Of a stretch of 38,460 bases of DNA, positions 23,648-32,072 are shown piece by piece. The position numbers and the translations under genes are program-made. How positions within the stretch are numbered: the first letter of the stretch is position 1; each line of letters begins with the position of its first letter. Source of the DNA: Chloroflexota bacterium. Its GTDB lineage: Bacteria > Chloroflexota > Anaerolineae > Anaerolineales > Villigracilaceae. Below the pieces are notes generated by a model that was not told the origin of the DNA, did no database searches, and worked only from the letters and a program-made list of their open reading frames with translations. The DNA lies in assembly GCA_029782225.1 (NCBI GenBank), contig JAKOVF010000319.1:1-38460 (forward strand), in the 5' to 3' direction.

Positions 23648-23678
23648 CCTGTTGGAGGGGGTGAAACCCTCCAACAGG
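23648..23678 (+). other. Perfect stem-loop between ecfS and ecfT
   Basis: Arms of 12 bases, CCTGTTGGAGGG (23648-23659) and CCCTCCAACAGG (23667-23678), flank a 7-base loop. No T run follows, so it is not a standard terminator. It ends only 11 bases before the ecfT start at 23690 and may protect the upstream mRNA from 3' decay or partly stop transcription. Confidence 0.8.
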
Positions 23679-23689
23679 CGGAGACACTC

Positions 23690-24553
23690 ATGCTCGTTAC
23701 CTGGCGATATCGGAAACGAAAGTCCATCATCCAGTGGTTTGACCCACGGGCCTGGCTGACCTTTTATGCCTGTTTTCTCGTTTCCACCCTTGCCTTCTGG
23801 GATGTGCGTTTTCTGCTCTTTTTCTTTGCGATTGCTTTGTTCACTCTTTTCAATTCGGGGGTGACCTGGAGAGAAACCCGGCGTGCGTTCCTTTTCATTC
23901 TTGGATTTATCACGATCTATGCAGTTTTGACGTTCCTCACGGGCCGTGGCGGATCGGAGGTGTATTCGCAGGAACATCTGATCCGCCAGTTCAGGGCTCC
24001 GTTCTCTATTTTTGGATGGACACCGACCCTGCGCATCACTGTTGAGCGTGCATTTTTTGCGTTGAGTCAATTCGTGCGCGTTTCAAGCATCGCCGTCATG
24101 ACCATCCTCATTCCTTACTCTCTTAACCCCGCTCAATACGGAATTACGTTCAAGGGCCTCGGCCTTTCTGACAAGTTCGCGTACGCCATGGATCTGACAA
24201 TGCGCTTCATCCCCACGTTCGGGCGGGATTTTCAGTTGACAGTGGACGCGCAAAGAGCACGCGGCTATGAACTTGAGAAACTAAGCGGGGGCCTCATTGA
24301 GCAGGTCCGCAAGCTGGGTCCCATTTTGGTGCCTGTGACCATCCATGCAATCATCGGGAGCGAAGACATCATTGATGCCATGGATCTGCGCGCCTTTGGT
24401 GTCGGGCCGCGTACGTGGACCGACGTGCTTGAACGCCATACCAAAGACAGAGTTCTTATTGGCTTCGGTGTATTGATCCTCATCACGTCCCTTGCTCTGG
24501 CTTTCATGGGATACGGCAAGTTTTGGGTGCCTGGTTTTTTGATACCAAGGTAA
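23690..24553 (+). CDS. ECF transporter transmembrane component EcfT
   Basis: The 287-residue protein is the scaffold subunit that couples ATPases to S components. It has about five membrane segments and two cytoplasmic coupling helices carrying the T-component arginine motifs: AQRARGYELE and AMDLRAFG. The second normally reads ARG; here RAF replaces it, a mild variation. I chose the ATG at 23690 (MLVTWRYRKR) with GGAG at good spacing; the frame is open from a GTG at 23645, but that stretch is the hairpin. It ends the operon; a strong terminator follows. Confidence 0.9.
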   Translation: MLVTWRYRKRKSIIQWFDPRAWLTFYACFLVSTLAFWDVRFLLFFFAIALFTLFNSGVTWRETRRAFLFILGFITIYAVLTFLTGRGGSEVYSQEHLIRQFRAPFSIFGWTPTLRITVERAFFALSQFVRVSSIAVMTILIPYSLNPAQYGITFKGLGLSDKFAYAMDLTMRFIPTFGRDFQLTVDAQRARGYELEKLSGGLIEQVRKLGPILVPVTIHAIIGSEDIIDAMDLRAFGVGPRTWTDVLERHTKDRVLIGFGVLILITSLALAFMGYGKFWVPGFLIPR

Positions 24554-24556
24554 GCT

Positions 24557-24594
24557 AAATAAAAAAGGACTGCCATCGCAGTCCTTTTTTATTT
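24557..24594. terminator. Bidirectional intrinsic terminator after the ECF operon
   Basis: Perfect 17-base arms at 24557-24573 and 24578-24594 surround a 4-base loop (CATC). The G/C-rich part GGACTGC/GCAGTCC is flanked by A and T runs on both strands, so it can stop ecfT (plus) and DUF1684 (minus) transcripts. Confidence 0.92.
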
Positions 24595-24609
24595 GCAGGC
24601 AGCGGTCAG

Positions 24610-25431
24610 TCAGCGCTTCAGATAGGTCTCCCCGGCAATGACTTTGAAATCGAGGCGGTTCTGCTCCGGTGCAAAGACGCAGGTGGCAAAATTCGTGAAG
24701 GCGCAGGGAGGATTGTAAGCGTAGTTGAAATCAAGAGTCAGATTGCCGTCCGTATTCACCTCTACGACCAGATATCGCCCGGTTGGGTAGGTCTCCGTTT
24801 CACTGGTCGGGTCCCAGAAGCGCAGGAAGAAGCTGCCGTCGTCTTCACGCGTCACGTCGAGTTTGTATGGTTTGGCGTTGAACTCAAATGCAATATATCC
24901 ATCCACAGGGAACTCGGATTTCTCGCCGGTCAGGTCGGGGAAGAAGGTCATCCTTGGGTGGTCGTAGGCGGTGTAATGCGCGGGCAGGCGGAAATTCTCG
25001 TCGACCTCGAACCAGGTACGGGCGGGGAAGGAACGTCGCTCCTCCCGTTGGTTATCCCACATGCGGATGCCCAGTTTATTTCCACGCTGGATCACGACGA
25101 GCCGAATGTCATCCAGGGTAATAAAGCTTGGCGTGTCAGACGTATCTGGCTGCAGGAGAGCAAAATCCACGGGCTGGTCATTCACGTTGACGGTCTGCCC
25201 GGCATTCGTGCGCAGGGATACCGATTTGCCATTGAACTCAAAATAACCGACGTCAGACGGCAGGCGCTCAGGCAGCTGGATTTCATTTTTGGGATCTGAG
25301 CCTAACTTGTTGTTGCCGAGTTTCAGCCAGAATAATCCTGAAAGCGCAAGCCAGCCATTTTCCTTTCGGATGCTCTCGTTGCGTTCCTTACGCCACTCTG
25401 ATGCGATTTCTTTGTAGTTCATCTGAGCCAT
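24610..25431 (-). CDS. DUF1684 family protein
   Basis: The 273-residue product matches DUF1684. It has an N-terminal KENGWLALSGLFWLKLG segment and the diagnostic C-terminal region with YNPPCAFTNFATC followed by PEQNRLDF. The N-terminal portion is all-beta and somewhat FHA-like. No biochemical function is established. No signal peptide is seen, so it should be cytoplasmic. A TATAAT box seven bases before the ATG implies a leaderless mRNA. Confidence 0.87.
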   Translation of the reverse strand: MAQMNYKEIASEWRKERNESIRKENGWLALSGLFWLKLGNNKLGSDPKNEIQLPERLPSDVGYFEFNGKSVSLRTNAGQTVNVNDQPVDFALLQPDTSDTPSFITLDDIRLVVIQRGNKLGIRMWDNQREERRSFPARTWFEVDENFRLPAHYTAYDHPRMTFFPDLTGEKSEFPVDGYIAFEFNAKPYKLDVTREDDGSFFLRFWDPTSETETYPTGRYLVVEVNTDGNLTLDFNYAYNPPCAFTNFATCVFAPEQNRLDFKVIAGETYLKR

Positions 25432-25438
25432 GCGGCAA

Positions 25439-25444
25439 ATTATA
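25439..25444 (-). promoter_or_regulatory. TATAAT box of a leaderless promoter (DUF1684)
   Basis: TATAAT on the minus strand is followed by seven bases (TTGCCGC) and the ATG at 25431. There is no Shine-Dalgarno in the spacer. Confidence 0.62.
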
Positions 25445-25453
25445 CCTTAATGA

Positions 25454-25479
25454 ACAGGCTCGCCATTCGGCGAGCCTGT
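25454..25479 (-). terminator. Probable terminator hairpin downstream of acs
   Basis: Perfect 11-base arms ACAGGCTCGCC (25454-25464) and GGCGAGCCTGT (25469-25479) flank a 4-base loop. The following minus-strand sequence (TCATTAAGG) has only a weak T tract, so termination strength is uncertain. It sits 53 bases past the acs stop and just upstream of the DUF1684 promoter. Confidence 0.5.
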
Positions 25480-25532
25480 AAGTAACATGTTCACTGCGGA
25501 TCGCAGTCCGCGTTCTACGAATGATCCGTGTC

Positions 25533-27446
25533 TTATTCCTCCAATGTGCTGATGTCGCCTTCCGGCAGTCCTTGTGCACGCGCTTTCAATACGCGGCGCA
25601 TGATCTTGCCTGAGCGCGTCTTCGGGAGCTTATCTACAAACTTGACATCCTCCGGCCGCGCAATGGGCCCCATGTGGGTTGCGACGTGCTGGCGCAGTTC
25701 CTCGGCCAGCTCAGGCGAGGGAGCAAAACCGTTTCTTAACAGCACAAAAGTATGGATGCCCTGGCCTTTCACTTCATGGTGCAGGCCGATCGCGGCGGCT
25801 TCTGCAACGGCAGGATGACTCACGAGCGCGGACTCCACTTCCGCCGTTCCCAGGCGATGCCCTGAGACCTTGATCACATCATCCACGCGGCCGATGATCC
25901 AGAAGTAGCCGTCCGAGTCGCGTTTGGCAGAGTCACCCGTGGTGTATTTGCCCGGGTTCTTCGACCAATACTGGTTCACATAGCGATCCGGATCGCCATA
26001 AATCGTTCTGAGCATCGCCGGCCAGGGATTCTTCAAAACGAGATATCCTTCCTGATCGTCCGCCACAGGGTTTCCCTGTTCATCTACGATTTCGGCTTCC
26101 TGGCCGAAGAACGGACGCGTGCCCGAGCCTGGCTTGAGCGGAACAGAGGGCGTCGGTGTGATCATGAACATACCAGTCTCCGTCTGCCACCATGTATCCA
26201 TGATGGGGCACCTCTCCTTGCCAATCACGCGGTAGTACCACTTCCAGGCCTCCGGGTTGATCGGCTCACCAACGGAGCCCAGCAGCCGCAGGGAGGATAG
26301 ATCGTGCTTATTCGGCCAGGCTTCGCCAAAGCGCATCAGTCCACGAATCGCCGTTGGCGCTGTGTACAGGATCGTGATCCCGTATTTCTCAACACACTGC
26401 CACCAGCGATTCGGGTAAGGGAACATGGGCCCGCCCTCGAACATGAACGATGTCGCGCCGTTGAGCAGCGGTCCATACACGATATAGGAGTGACCGGTGA
26501 CCCAGCCCGGGTCGGCTGCGCACCACCAGCGGTCTTCATCGTTGATGTCGAAGACATATTTGAGGGTCGAGTAAGTTCCCACCATGTAACCACCGTGTGT
26601 GTGGACGATAGCCTTAGGTTTGCCTGTAGAGCCTGAAGTGTAGAGAATGTAAAGCGGATCTTCCGCGTCCAGCACTTCGGTTGGACATTTCCCGTTTGCG
26701 ATGGGAAGCGCGAGCATGTCATGATACCAGTGATCACGTCCCGCTTCCATCGGGACATCATGCCCGACCCGTTTGACAACAATGACATTCTCCACGGACG
26801 GACAGCGTTTCAGGGCCTCATCGACAGTGCGCTTTAGTTCAACGACCTTGCCGTTGTTGTAGCTGCCATCCATGGTGATGACAAGTTTCGACTCGCTGTC
26901 TTCGATGCGGCCCTGCAGGGAATCGACCGAGAAACCGCCAAACACTACGGAGTGGACCGCGCCGATCTTTGCGCAGGCAAGCATCGCAAAGACAATCTCC
27001 GGCACGCGTCCCATGTAGATGGTAACACGGTCACCTTTCATGACTCCCATGGCTTTGATAATGTTTGCCATGCGGTTTACCTCGCGATTGAGAGCATGAT
27101 AAGAGAATGTGCGCTCAAGTTTGCCATCCTCTGATTCCCAGATGAGTGCAAGTTTATTCTTCCGATAGGAATTCAAGTGCCGGTCGATGCAGTTGTGGAC
27201 GATGTTCACTCTCCCACCAGTGAACCATTTGAAGAAAGGCTTATTCGAATCGTCCAGGACCTTGTCCCATTTTTTGAACCATTCGAGTTCATTAGCTTCA
27301 TCGGCCCAAAAGCCTTCCAGGTCTTTACGGGCCTTTTCCGCAACAGCCTCCCAGTCTTGCAGTCGTGCCTGGGCCACGACCTCCTCTGACGGATAGTAAA
27401 CTTCACCTTCCAGTTCTTTCACTTTTCCATTAGCCTTTGTTGCCAT
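25533..27446 (-). CDS. acs: Acetyl-CoA synthetase
   Basis: Acs activates acetate to acetyl-CoA through acetyl-AMP. The 637-residue length is typical. ATP/AMP motifs are YTSGSTGKPKAIVHTHGGY, DTWWQTETGMF, and TGDSAKRDSDGYFWIIGRVD. The invariant lysine that is the regulatory acetylation site is in PKTRSGKIMRR (K614). The start at 27446 has GAGGAGG upstream. Upstream on the same strand lies an MHS-family transporter that might import an organic acid, a common association. A promoter is expected in 27447-27520, but I see only a weak TAAAAT. Confidence 0.95.
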   Translation of the reverse strand: MATKANGKVKELEGEVYYPSEEVVAQARLQDWEAVAEKARKDLEGFWADEANELEWFKKWDKVLDDSNKPFFKWFTGGRVNIVHNCIDRHLNSYRKNKLALIWESEDGKLERTFSYHALNREVNRMANIIKAMGVMKGDRVTIYMGRVPEIVFAMLACAKIGAVHSVVFGGFSVDSLQGRIEDSESKLVITMDGSYNNGKVVELKRTVDEALKRCPSVENVIVVKRVGHDVPMEAGRDHWYHDMLALPIANGKCPTEVLDAEDPLYILYTSGSTGKPKAIVHTHGGYMVGTYSTLKYVFDINDEDRWWCAADPGWVTGHSYIVYGPLLNGATSFMFEGGPMFPYPNRWWQCVEKYGITILYTAPTAIRGLMRFGEAWPNKHDLSSLRLLGSVGEPINPEAWKWYYRVIGKERCPIMDTWWQTETGMFMITPTPSVPLKPGSGTRPFFGQEAEIVDEQGNPVADDQEGYLVLKNPWPAMLRTIYGDPDRYVNQYWSKNPGKYTTGDSAKRDSDGYFWIIGRVDDVIKVSGHRLGTAEVESALVSHPAVAEAAAIGLHHEVKGQGIHTFVLLRNGFAPSPELAEELRQHVATHMGPIARPEDVKFVDKLPKTRSGKIMRRVLKARAQGLPEGDISTLEE

Positions 27447-27568
27447 ACGGCCTCCTCTGAGCGAGTCTGTTCAAATGTGAGTTTGGCGGCTATTTTAATC
27501 CGCTTTGCTGGATTTTGCTATAAAAACATGGAAAAAGAAATGAAGATGGGATAATACCGGGCTAAAGC

Positions 27569-27598
27569 ATGGAGACGGGGTGGAGACCCCGTCTCCAT
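27569..27598 (-). terminator. Hairpin downstream of the MFS transporter gene, possible terminator
   Basis: Perfect 13-base arms ATGGAGACGGGGT (27569-27581) and ACCCCGTCTCCAT (27586-27598) surround a 4-base loop. It starts 20 bases after the transporter stop. No clear T run follows, so termination may be partial. Confidence 0.5.
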
Positions 27599-27617
27599 AT
27601 CTGGTTGTAGAGCCGTT

Positions 27618-29036
27618 CTAATCGGACGCAGGAGCCGGCGCCGTTTCGCGGATGGAAGCGACGGAGGTATCGGATTCAATGTCGATGTGGGACGTCTCAG
27701 GCACCCGCGCGAAACAGACGACCGCACAAATGGCCGCGATCACCATTGGATACCAGAGCCCGGCGAAATCGTTGCCTGTGCTTTTGATCAGCGAAAGACC
27801 AATGATCGGCACCAGGCCACCAAATACGCCATTGCCAATATGGTAGGGCAGAGACATGGATGTGTAGCGAATCTTGGTGGGGAATAACTCTACCAGGAAG
27901 GCCGCGATCGGTCCGTATACCATCGTTACAAAGATCACCTGCAGCAAAACCAGCAGGCTCAGCATCACCGGGTTGTAGCCAACATACGGGAACAGAAAGA
28001 GCTGACCTGCCTTCGGGGCAAAGGAGGCCATCAATCCGTAGATCGGATAATAGAGCAGTACGGCCAGTACCATCCCGGCCAGCATAATCTTCTTTCTGCC
28101 GATCTTGTCGGAAAGGTTTCCGAAGAACAGGAAGAACGGCGTTCCAACGAGCAGAGCCGCACCAATGATCAAATTGGAACTTACCAGATCTACCTTAAAG
28201 ATATTTTGCAGATAATACAGAGCGTAGAACTGTCCGGTATACCAGACTACGCCCTGTCCCATGGTTGCGCCGAACAGTGCCAGAGCTACATACCCAAGGT
28301 TGAAGCGATTTCCAAAACTCTCAGCCAGGGGATTCTTCGAGGTACCGCCTTTTTGTTTGAGTTTGGCATACATGGGTGATTCGCGCAGGGAGAAACGGAT
28401 CCACAGTGAGATTGCGACCAGGACGATCGAGATCAAGAACGGGACGCGCCAGCCCCAGGCGGCGAAGGCATCATCGCCCAGAGATTTACGCGTGATCAGA
28501 ATCACACCGAGCGAAACAAACAGGCCGAGCGTCGCGGTGGTTTGGATCCAACTAGTTAACAGACCGCGCTTGCCATGTGGGGCATGTTCAGCGACGTACG
28601 TGGCTGCGCCGCCATACTCACCGCCCAGTGCCAGGCCCTGCAGGATGCGCAGGGTGATCAGGATGATGCCGGCCGCCGCACCTAGGGTTTCATAGGTTGG
28701 CAGCAGGCCCACTGCAAAGGTGCACAAGCCCATCAATGTCATGGTGATGAGGAATGTGTATTTGCGTCCAACGAGGTCGCCGACGCGGCCAAATACAATC
28801 GCGCCGAACGGCCTGACGATGAAGCCGATCGCGAAGGTTGCCAGCCAGGCGATCAGGTCGCCCAGGGGAGTGCCTGTGTGATAGAACTTGCTGGCGATGA
28901 CGGTCGCGAGACTCCCGAAGATGTAGAAGTCATACCATTCGATCATGGTCCCTGCCGCGGATGCAAAAATGGTCCGCGTGAGACTCTGTTCGCCCGTACT
29001 GGGGGCAGACGATCTTGCTGCAGTTTGCATACTCAT
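27618..29036 (-). CDS. MFS transporter of the metabolite:H+ symporter (MHS) family
   Basis: The 472-residue protein has about 12 membrane segments. Family markers are TMIEWYDFYIFG in helix 1, RPFGAIVFGRVGDLVGRK (loop 2-3 motif), GLALGGEYGGAATYVAEHAP in helix 4-5, and FPTKIRYTSMSLPYHIG in helix 10-11. MHS transporters carry out proton-coupled import of compounds such as alpha-ketoglutarate, citrate, shikimate or osmolytes; the substrate here is open. AGGAG precedes the ATG at 29036; a second ATG two codons later is also possible. Its position upstream of acs suggests acetate or another organic acid, but that is inference. Confidence 0.9.
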   Translation of the reverse strand: MSMQTAARSSAPSTGEQSLTRTIFASAAGTMIEWYDFYIFGSLATVIASKFYHTGTPLGDLIAWLATFAIGFIVRPFGAIVFGRVGDLVGRKYTFLITMTLMGLCTFAVGLLPTYETLGAAAGIILITLRILQGLALGGEYGGAATYVAEHAPHGKRGLLTSWIQTTATLGLFVSLGVILITRKSLGDDAFAAWGWRVPFLISIVLVAISLWIRFSLRESPMYAKLKQKGGTSKNPLAESFGNRFNLGYVALALFGATMGQGVVWYTGQFYALYYLQNIFKVDLVSSNLIIGAALLVGTPFFLFFGNLSDKIGRKKIMLAGMVLAVLLYYPIYGLMASFAPKAGQLFLFPYVGYNPVMLSLLVLLQVIFVTMVYGPIAAFLVELFPTKIRYTSMSLPYHIGNGVFGGLVPIIGLSLIKSTGNDFAGLWYPMVIAAICAVVCFARVPETSHIDIESDTSVASIRETAPAPASD

Positions 29037-29150
29037 AAAGCATCTCCTATCTTTGGGTTTTAATAAAATGGAGGGCCGCCCGCTGCCGCACAGCGGACGT
29101 TGCGCCTCTCAAAGGCAGAAGGGTTGGAGGAAGGGTGAGCCATTCCATGC

Positions 29151-29594
29151 TCACGCCAGCAGCGGACGAATCAACATCACTGGTACTTCGGAGTGAGTTA
29201 CTACTCGATCGGCCACGCTGCCCAGCAACCAGCGCTTGACCCCGGAGCGGCCGTGCGTCGACATGACGATCACATCCGCATTGATCTCGGCTGCCACCTG
29301 CAGAATGGTCTCCGCGATGGCTCCCTGCCGAATCAAAAAGGAAGTCCGAAACCCGGCCTTCTGCAATTTGCCTCGCACAGATTGCATGTAGCTTAAGGTC
29401 TCGACTTCCATTTCTTGAATGAGATTGTCCGCAATGCTGGGATCGGAAAAGGAAAATTCAGCTGCCGGATCCGCCGACACTCGCAAAAGAATGATCTGAG
29501 CATCCTCGTCTGATGCCAGAGTCTGCGCGTGGGGCAATGCTGCTTCGGCTAGCGCTGAGCCGTCCAGGGAAACCAGGATCTTTTTATAGGCCAA
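29151..29594 (-). CDS. Universal stress protein (UspA family)
   Basis: The 147-residue single-domain Usp begins AYKKILVSLDGSALAEAALP and ends with the ATP-binding G-2x-G-9x-G(S/T) loop in STHGRSGVKRWLLGSVADRV. It should be an ATP-binding type, active in stress adaptation as a dimer. The first codon is TTG at 29594; GGAG lies about 10 bases upstream and no in-frame ATG is nearby, so TTG is the probable start. The gene is followed by a short 6-bp hairpin (29136-29156) and then the MFS transporter. Confidence 0.9.
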   Translation of the reverse strand: MAYKKILVSLDGSALAEAALPHAQTLASDEDAQIILLRVSADPAAEFSFSDPSIADNLIQEMEVETLSYMQSVRGKLQKAGFRTSFLIRQGAIAETILQVAAEINADVIVMSTHGRSGVKRWLLGSVADRVVTHSEVPVMLIRPLLA

Positions 29595-29713
29595 GCGATT
29601 TCTCCAAAACCACTAACGGAGGTAGCCAAAAATCTACAGTATCAACACCAAATGTGTGGACGAGTTGCGCAACCGGGGGACTACTGGGGATTCCCCCTAC
29701 TTCGACAAATCAA

Positions 29714-30994
29714 TTACTCGATCCAATCCAAAATCCTGTGCCATGCACCTGCAAATGGCAAAAACCATGGACGACCATCATACAGTCCCAGTGGCGCCCC
29801 TGGAAAAGTGAACGAAGCAAACGGATGTTCGCGGAGGTTGCCCTGTATCATCGCCTCTGCCAGCGTCTTTCCCAGGTGCGTCCCCATCGCCACGCCGTGC
29901 CCCGCGTACCCGAGCGAATAGTAAATCCCATCGATCTCGCCGACATGCGTCATCATATCGAATGCAAAGTCCAGTGTCCCGCCCCAAGCGTACTCGACCT
30001 TCACGTCTTTCAACTGCGGATACACTTCGATCATCTCGCGGCGTAAAATCTCGGCACTGCGCGCGATTGTATTTTCATTTTCTGGGAAAAACGCGGCGCG
30101 GCCGCCAAAGATCATCCGCTTATTCCAAAGTCTAAAATAGTTCAGATAATGCTTGTAATCAAAGATCATGCGGTTCTTTGGGCTGAGCTGCTGAGCAAGC
30201 TCATTGGGCAGCTTTTCTGTCGCAATGATGAATGATCCAATCGGGATGATCTTCTTTTGAAGCTTCTTGACGACGTTTCCGGTGTAACCGGATGTCGCCA
30301 CTAAGACAGATTGTGCTAAGACCGGGCCTCTCTCCGTTTCGATGACAAAGCGGGTCTCATCCCGCCCCAAGCTGTGGACGCGCGCCCGGGCACAGGTCAA
30401 CGCCCCTGCCTTTTCCGCGGCCCTGGCGAGTCCCGCCACGAATTGAGCCGGGTTCAACCCGCCGCTGACCTCATCCACGAGCGCGCCGTGATAAAGGTCC
30501 GTCCCGATCTCTTCGCGCTGGTCTTTACGTGAAACAAGACGCACCTTGTGGTTGAACTCCTTTTCCATGAATTCAACTTCCTCTTTGAGCGCGTCGAAGT
30601 GTTTGGACTTGTTGGCCGCCAGCAAATGACCAGTGCGCGCAAAGCCGCAATCTATGTTTTCTTCTTTAATGATTTGTTCAACGGTATCAATCGAATCAAG
30701 GGAGTATTGAAACAGGCATTTTGCCAGATCCCGCCCATAGCGCTTTATGACGGTTTGCATCGGCAGTTTCAAACCGGTCAACACCATGCCGCCATTACGC
30801 GAGCTGGCTCCCCAACCGAGCGTCTCGGCTTCGAGAACAGCGACCTTAACGCCCTGTTTTGCCAGCGTTCTTGCAGCGGAGAGGCCTGTGTATCCGCCGC
30901 CGATGACTGCCACTTCTACTCTTTCAGGAATTGGAGTGAGCTTCTCCGCGGATGGCATGTCCGCGGTGATGTGCCAGTAGATTTGATGGTTCAT
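29714..30994 (-). CDS. FAD-dependent amine/amino-acid oxidoreductase (DAO family, PuuB/OrdL-like)
   Basis: The 426-residue flavoprotein has the dinucleotide-binding VAVIGGGYTGLSAARTLA near the N terminus, WGASSRNGGMV, and a C-terminal GYAGHGVAMGTHLGKTLAEA. These match the DAO family subgroup of gamma-glutamylputrescine oxidase and related enzymes, which oxidise secondary or primary amines with oxygen. There is no PuuC, PuuA or PuuD gene nearby, so the substrate is uncertain. The start is 18 bases after the small hydrolase gene stop, so the two are likely co-transcribed. Confidence 0.87.
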   Translation of the reverse strand: MNHQIYWHITADMPSAEKLTPIPERVEVAVIGGGYTGLSAARTLAKQGVKVAVLEAETLGWGASSRNGGMVLTGLKLPMQTVIKRYGRDLAKCLFQYSLDSIDTVEQIIKEENIDCGFARTGHLLAANKSKHFDALKEEVEFMEKEFNHKVRLVSRKDQREEIGTDLYHGALVDEVSGGLNPAQFVAGLARAAEKAGALTCARARVHSLGRDETRFVIETERGPVLAQSVLVATSGYTGNVVKKLQKKIIPIGSFIIATEKLPNELAQQLSPKNRMIFDYKHYLNYFRLWNKRMIFGGRAAFFPENENTIARSAEILRREMIEVYPQLKDVKVEYAWGGTLDFAFDMMTHVGEIDGIYYSLGYAGHGVAMGTHLGKTLAEAMIQGNLREHPFASFTFPGAPLGLYDGRPWFLPFAGAWHRILDWIE

Positions 30995-31012
30995 ATAAGC
31001 CCCTGTTCGCGC

Positions 31013-31501
31013 TCAGGACGAGAGAATCTTTTCCCATTCCAACTCTTCGAAGGCCTTATGCAGACGATGACCATCGTCAACGATGAAATATGTCAGGTTG
31101 GTGAAGACCTTCTCCGCCAGGGCGCGGACCGGCTTCAGCGGTACCACGTCATCCTCCGTCCCGTGAACAATGACCGTTGGAACGGAAACAGGTTTCAGTT
31201 GGCGCGCAGCGAATTCATCCAGATTCAATGCCGGGGCCAGCAGTACCAGCTTCCGCACCTGTTCCGGATGGTCGAGCGCGAAGACTGCTCCCATCAATCC
31301 GCCAAAGGAGGACCCGATAATGGTCCAATCCTTTTCCTTTTTAAGGATGGCATCCAGTTGTTTCATCCGCTCTTCGAATGTGCCAGTGAAGTCCGGGGTG
31401 AGCATGCCGGGAAAACGTGCCGCGAATTGCTGGGCCTTTCCGCTTCGGCTGTTACTTTCGCTGCCGTGCAGGTAAATGATCCTGGAATGATCAATCGCCA
31501 T
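31013..31501 (-). CDS. Small alpha/beta hydrolase (YqiA-like esterase)
   Basis: The 162-residue protein is a minimal alpha/beta hydrolase. It has IIYLHGSESNSRSGKAQQF at the N terminus, the nucleophile elbow IGSSFGG (S65), the acid in HGTEDDVVP and the histidine in DDGHRLHKA. The short length and lack of a cap domain resemble YqiA/RBBP9-like esterases. The substrate is unknown. Its first codons overlap the 3' end of the upstream membrane protein gene by 11 bp, indicating coupling. Confidence 0.82.
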   Translation of the reverse strand: MAIDHSRIIYLHGSESNSRSGKAQQFAARFPGMLTPDFTGTFEERMKQLDAILKKEKDWTIIGSSFGGLMGAVFALDHPEQVRKLVLLAPALNLDEFAARQLKPVSVPTVIVHGTEDDVVPLKPVRALAEKVFTNLTYFIVDDGHRLHKAFEELEWEKILSS

Positions 31502-32003
31502 GCTTCGTCTCTCTGCGTTTTACTGCACCCTGAATCCACACGCCGGCAATGACCAGAACCAGGAAAATGGGTGCGTTGATCGCCGGACTAAGATTGAAGG
31601 ATTGGAGAATCAGCGCGGCGCCAGCCAGGGATGACAGGGTAATCAAGGCCCAATCAAACAGAAGGCTGACAAGAATGATACCAAGGACACCGCCGATCAA
31701 ATAAACGATCCATCCACCACCGTTTTGGATTCCAAGCGTACCTGCCATGGCGGTTAGAATCGCGCCGCCCATGAAGAAACCAGCGAGGCCGATCGCAACC
31801 GCCCTCAGAAATATCGACAGAATCGCAAAGACCACGCCGGTGGCCAGGCCGATGATCAGGATCACCCAATCCGGGCCGTTGAGAAATCGTCCTGCCAGTT
31901 GAACGCCTGCAATGAAACCGCCTGCACCCACGAAGAGCCAAAATAGTTTCCTCCCTGCCACAAGCAAACCGACGCCAAGTAATACATTGATGGCCGCTAA
32001 CAT
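31491..32003 (-). CDS. Multi-pass membrane protein (DUF4203-like)
   Basis: The 170-residue product is almost entirely hydrophobic, with about six to seven segments, from MLAAINVLLGVGLLVAGRK to IFLVLVIAGVWIQGAVKRR and a polar tail. Glycine-rich helices such as VGAGGFIAGVQLAGRF and LAGFFMGGAILTAMAGTLG resemble DUF4203/TM7SF3-type proteins, but I am not certain. The start at 32003 has AAGGAG 8 bases upstream; the frame is open to a GTG 15 bases earlier. It overlaps the following small hydrolase gene by 11 bp. Confidence 0.7.
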   Translation of the reverse strand: MLAAINVLLGVGLLVAGRKLFWLFVGAGGFIAGVQLAGRFLNGPDWVILIIGLATGVVFAILSIFLRAVAIGLAGFFMGGAILTAMAGTLGIQNGGGWIVYLIGGVLGIILVSLLFDWALITLSSLAGAALILQSFNLSPAINAPIFLVLVIAGVWIQGAVKRRETKHGD

Positions 32004-32072
32004 TCCGTCTCCTTCCACGATCCCGGAGCTTTACCACTTGCACACCGATAAAGGTGGGAAGCTTCGTATGTA

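Noticed and set aside
30548..31552. 334-codon open frame on the plus strand
   Set aside because: It crosses the antisense of three genes (FAD oxidoreductase, small hydrolase and the end of a membrane protein), so it is a shadow.
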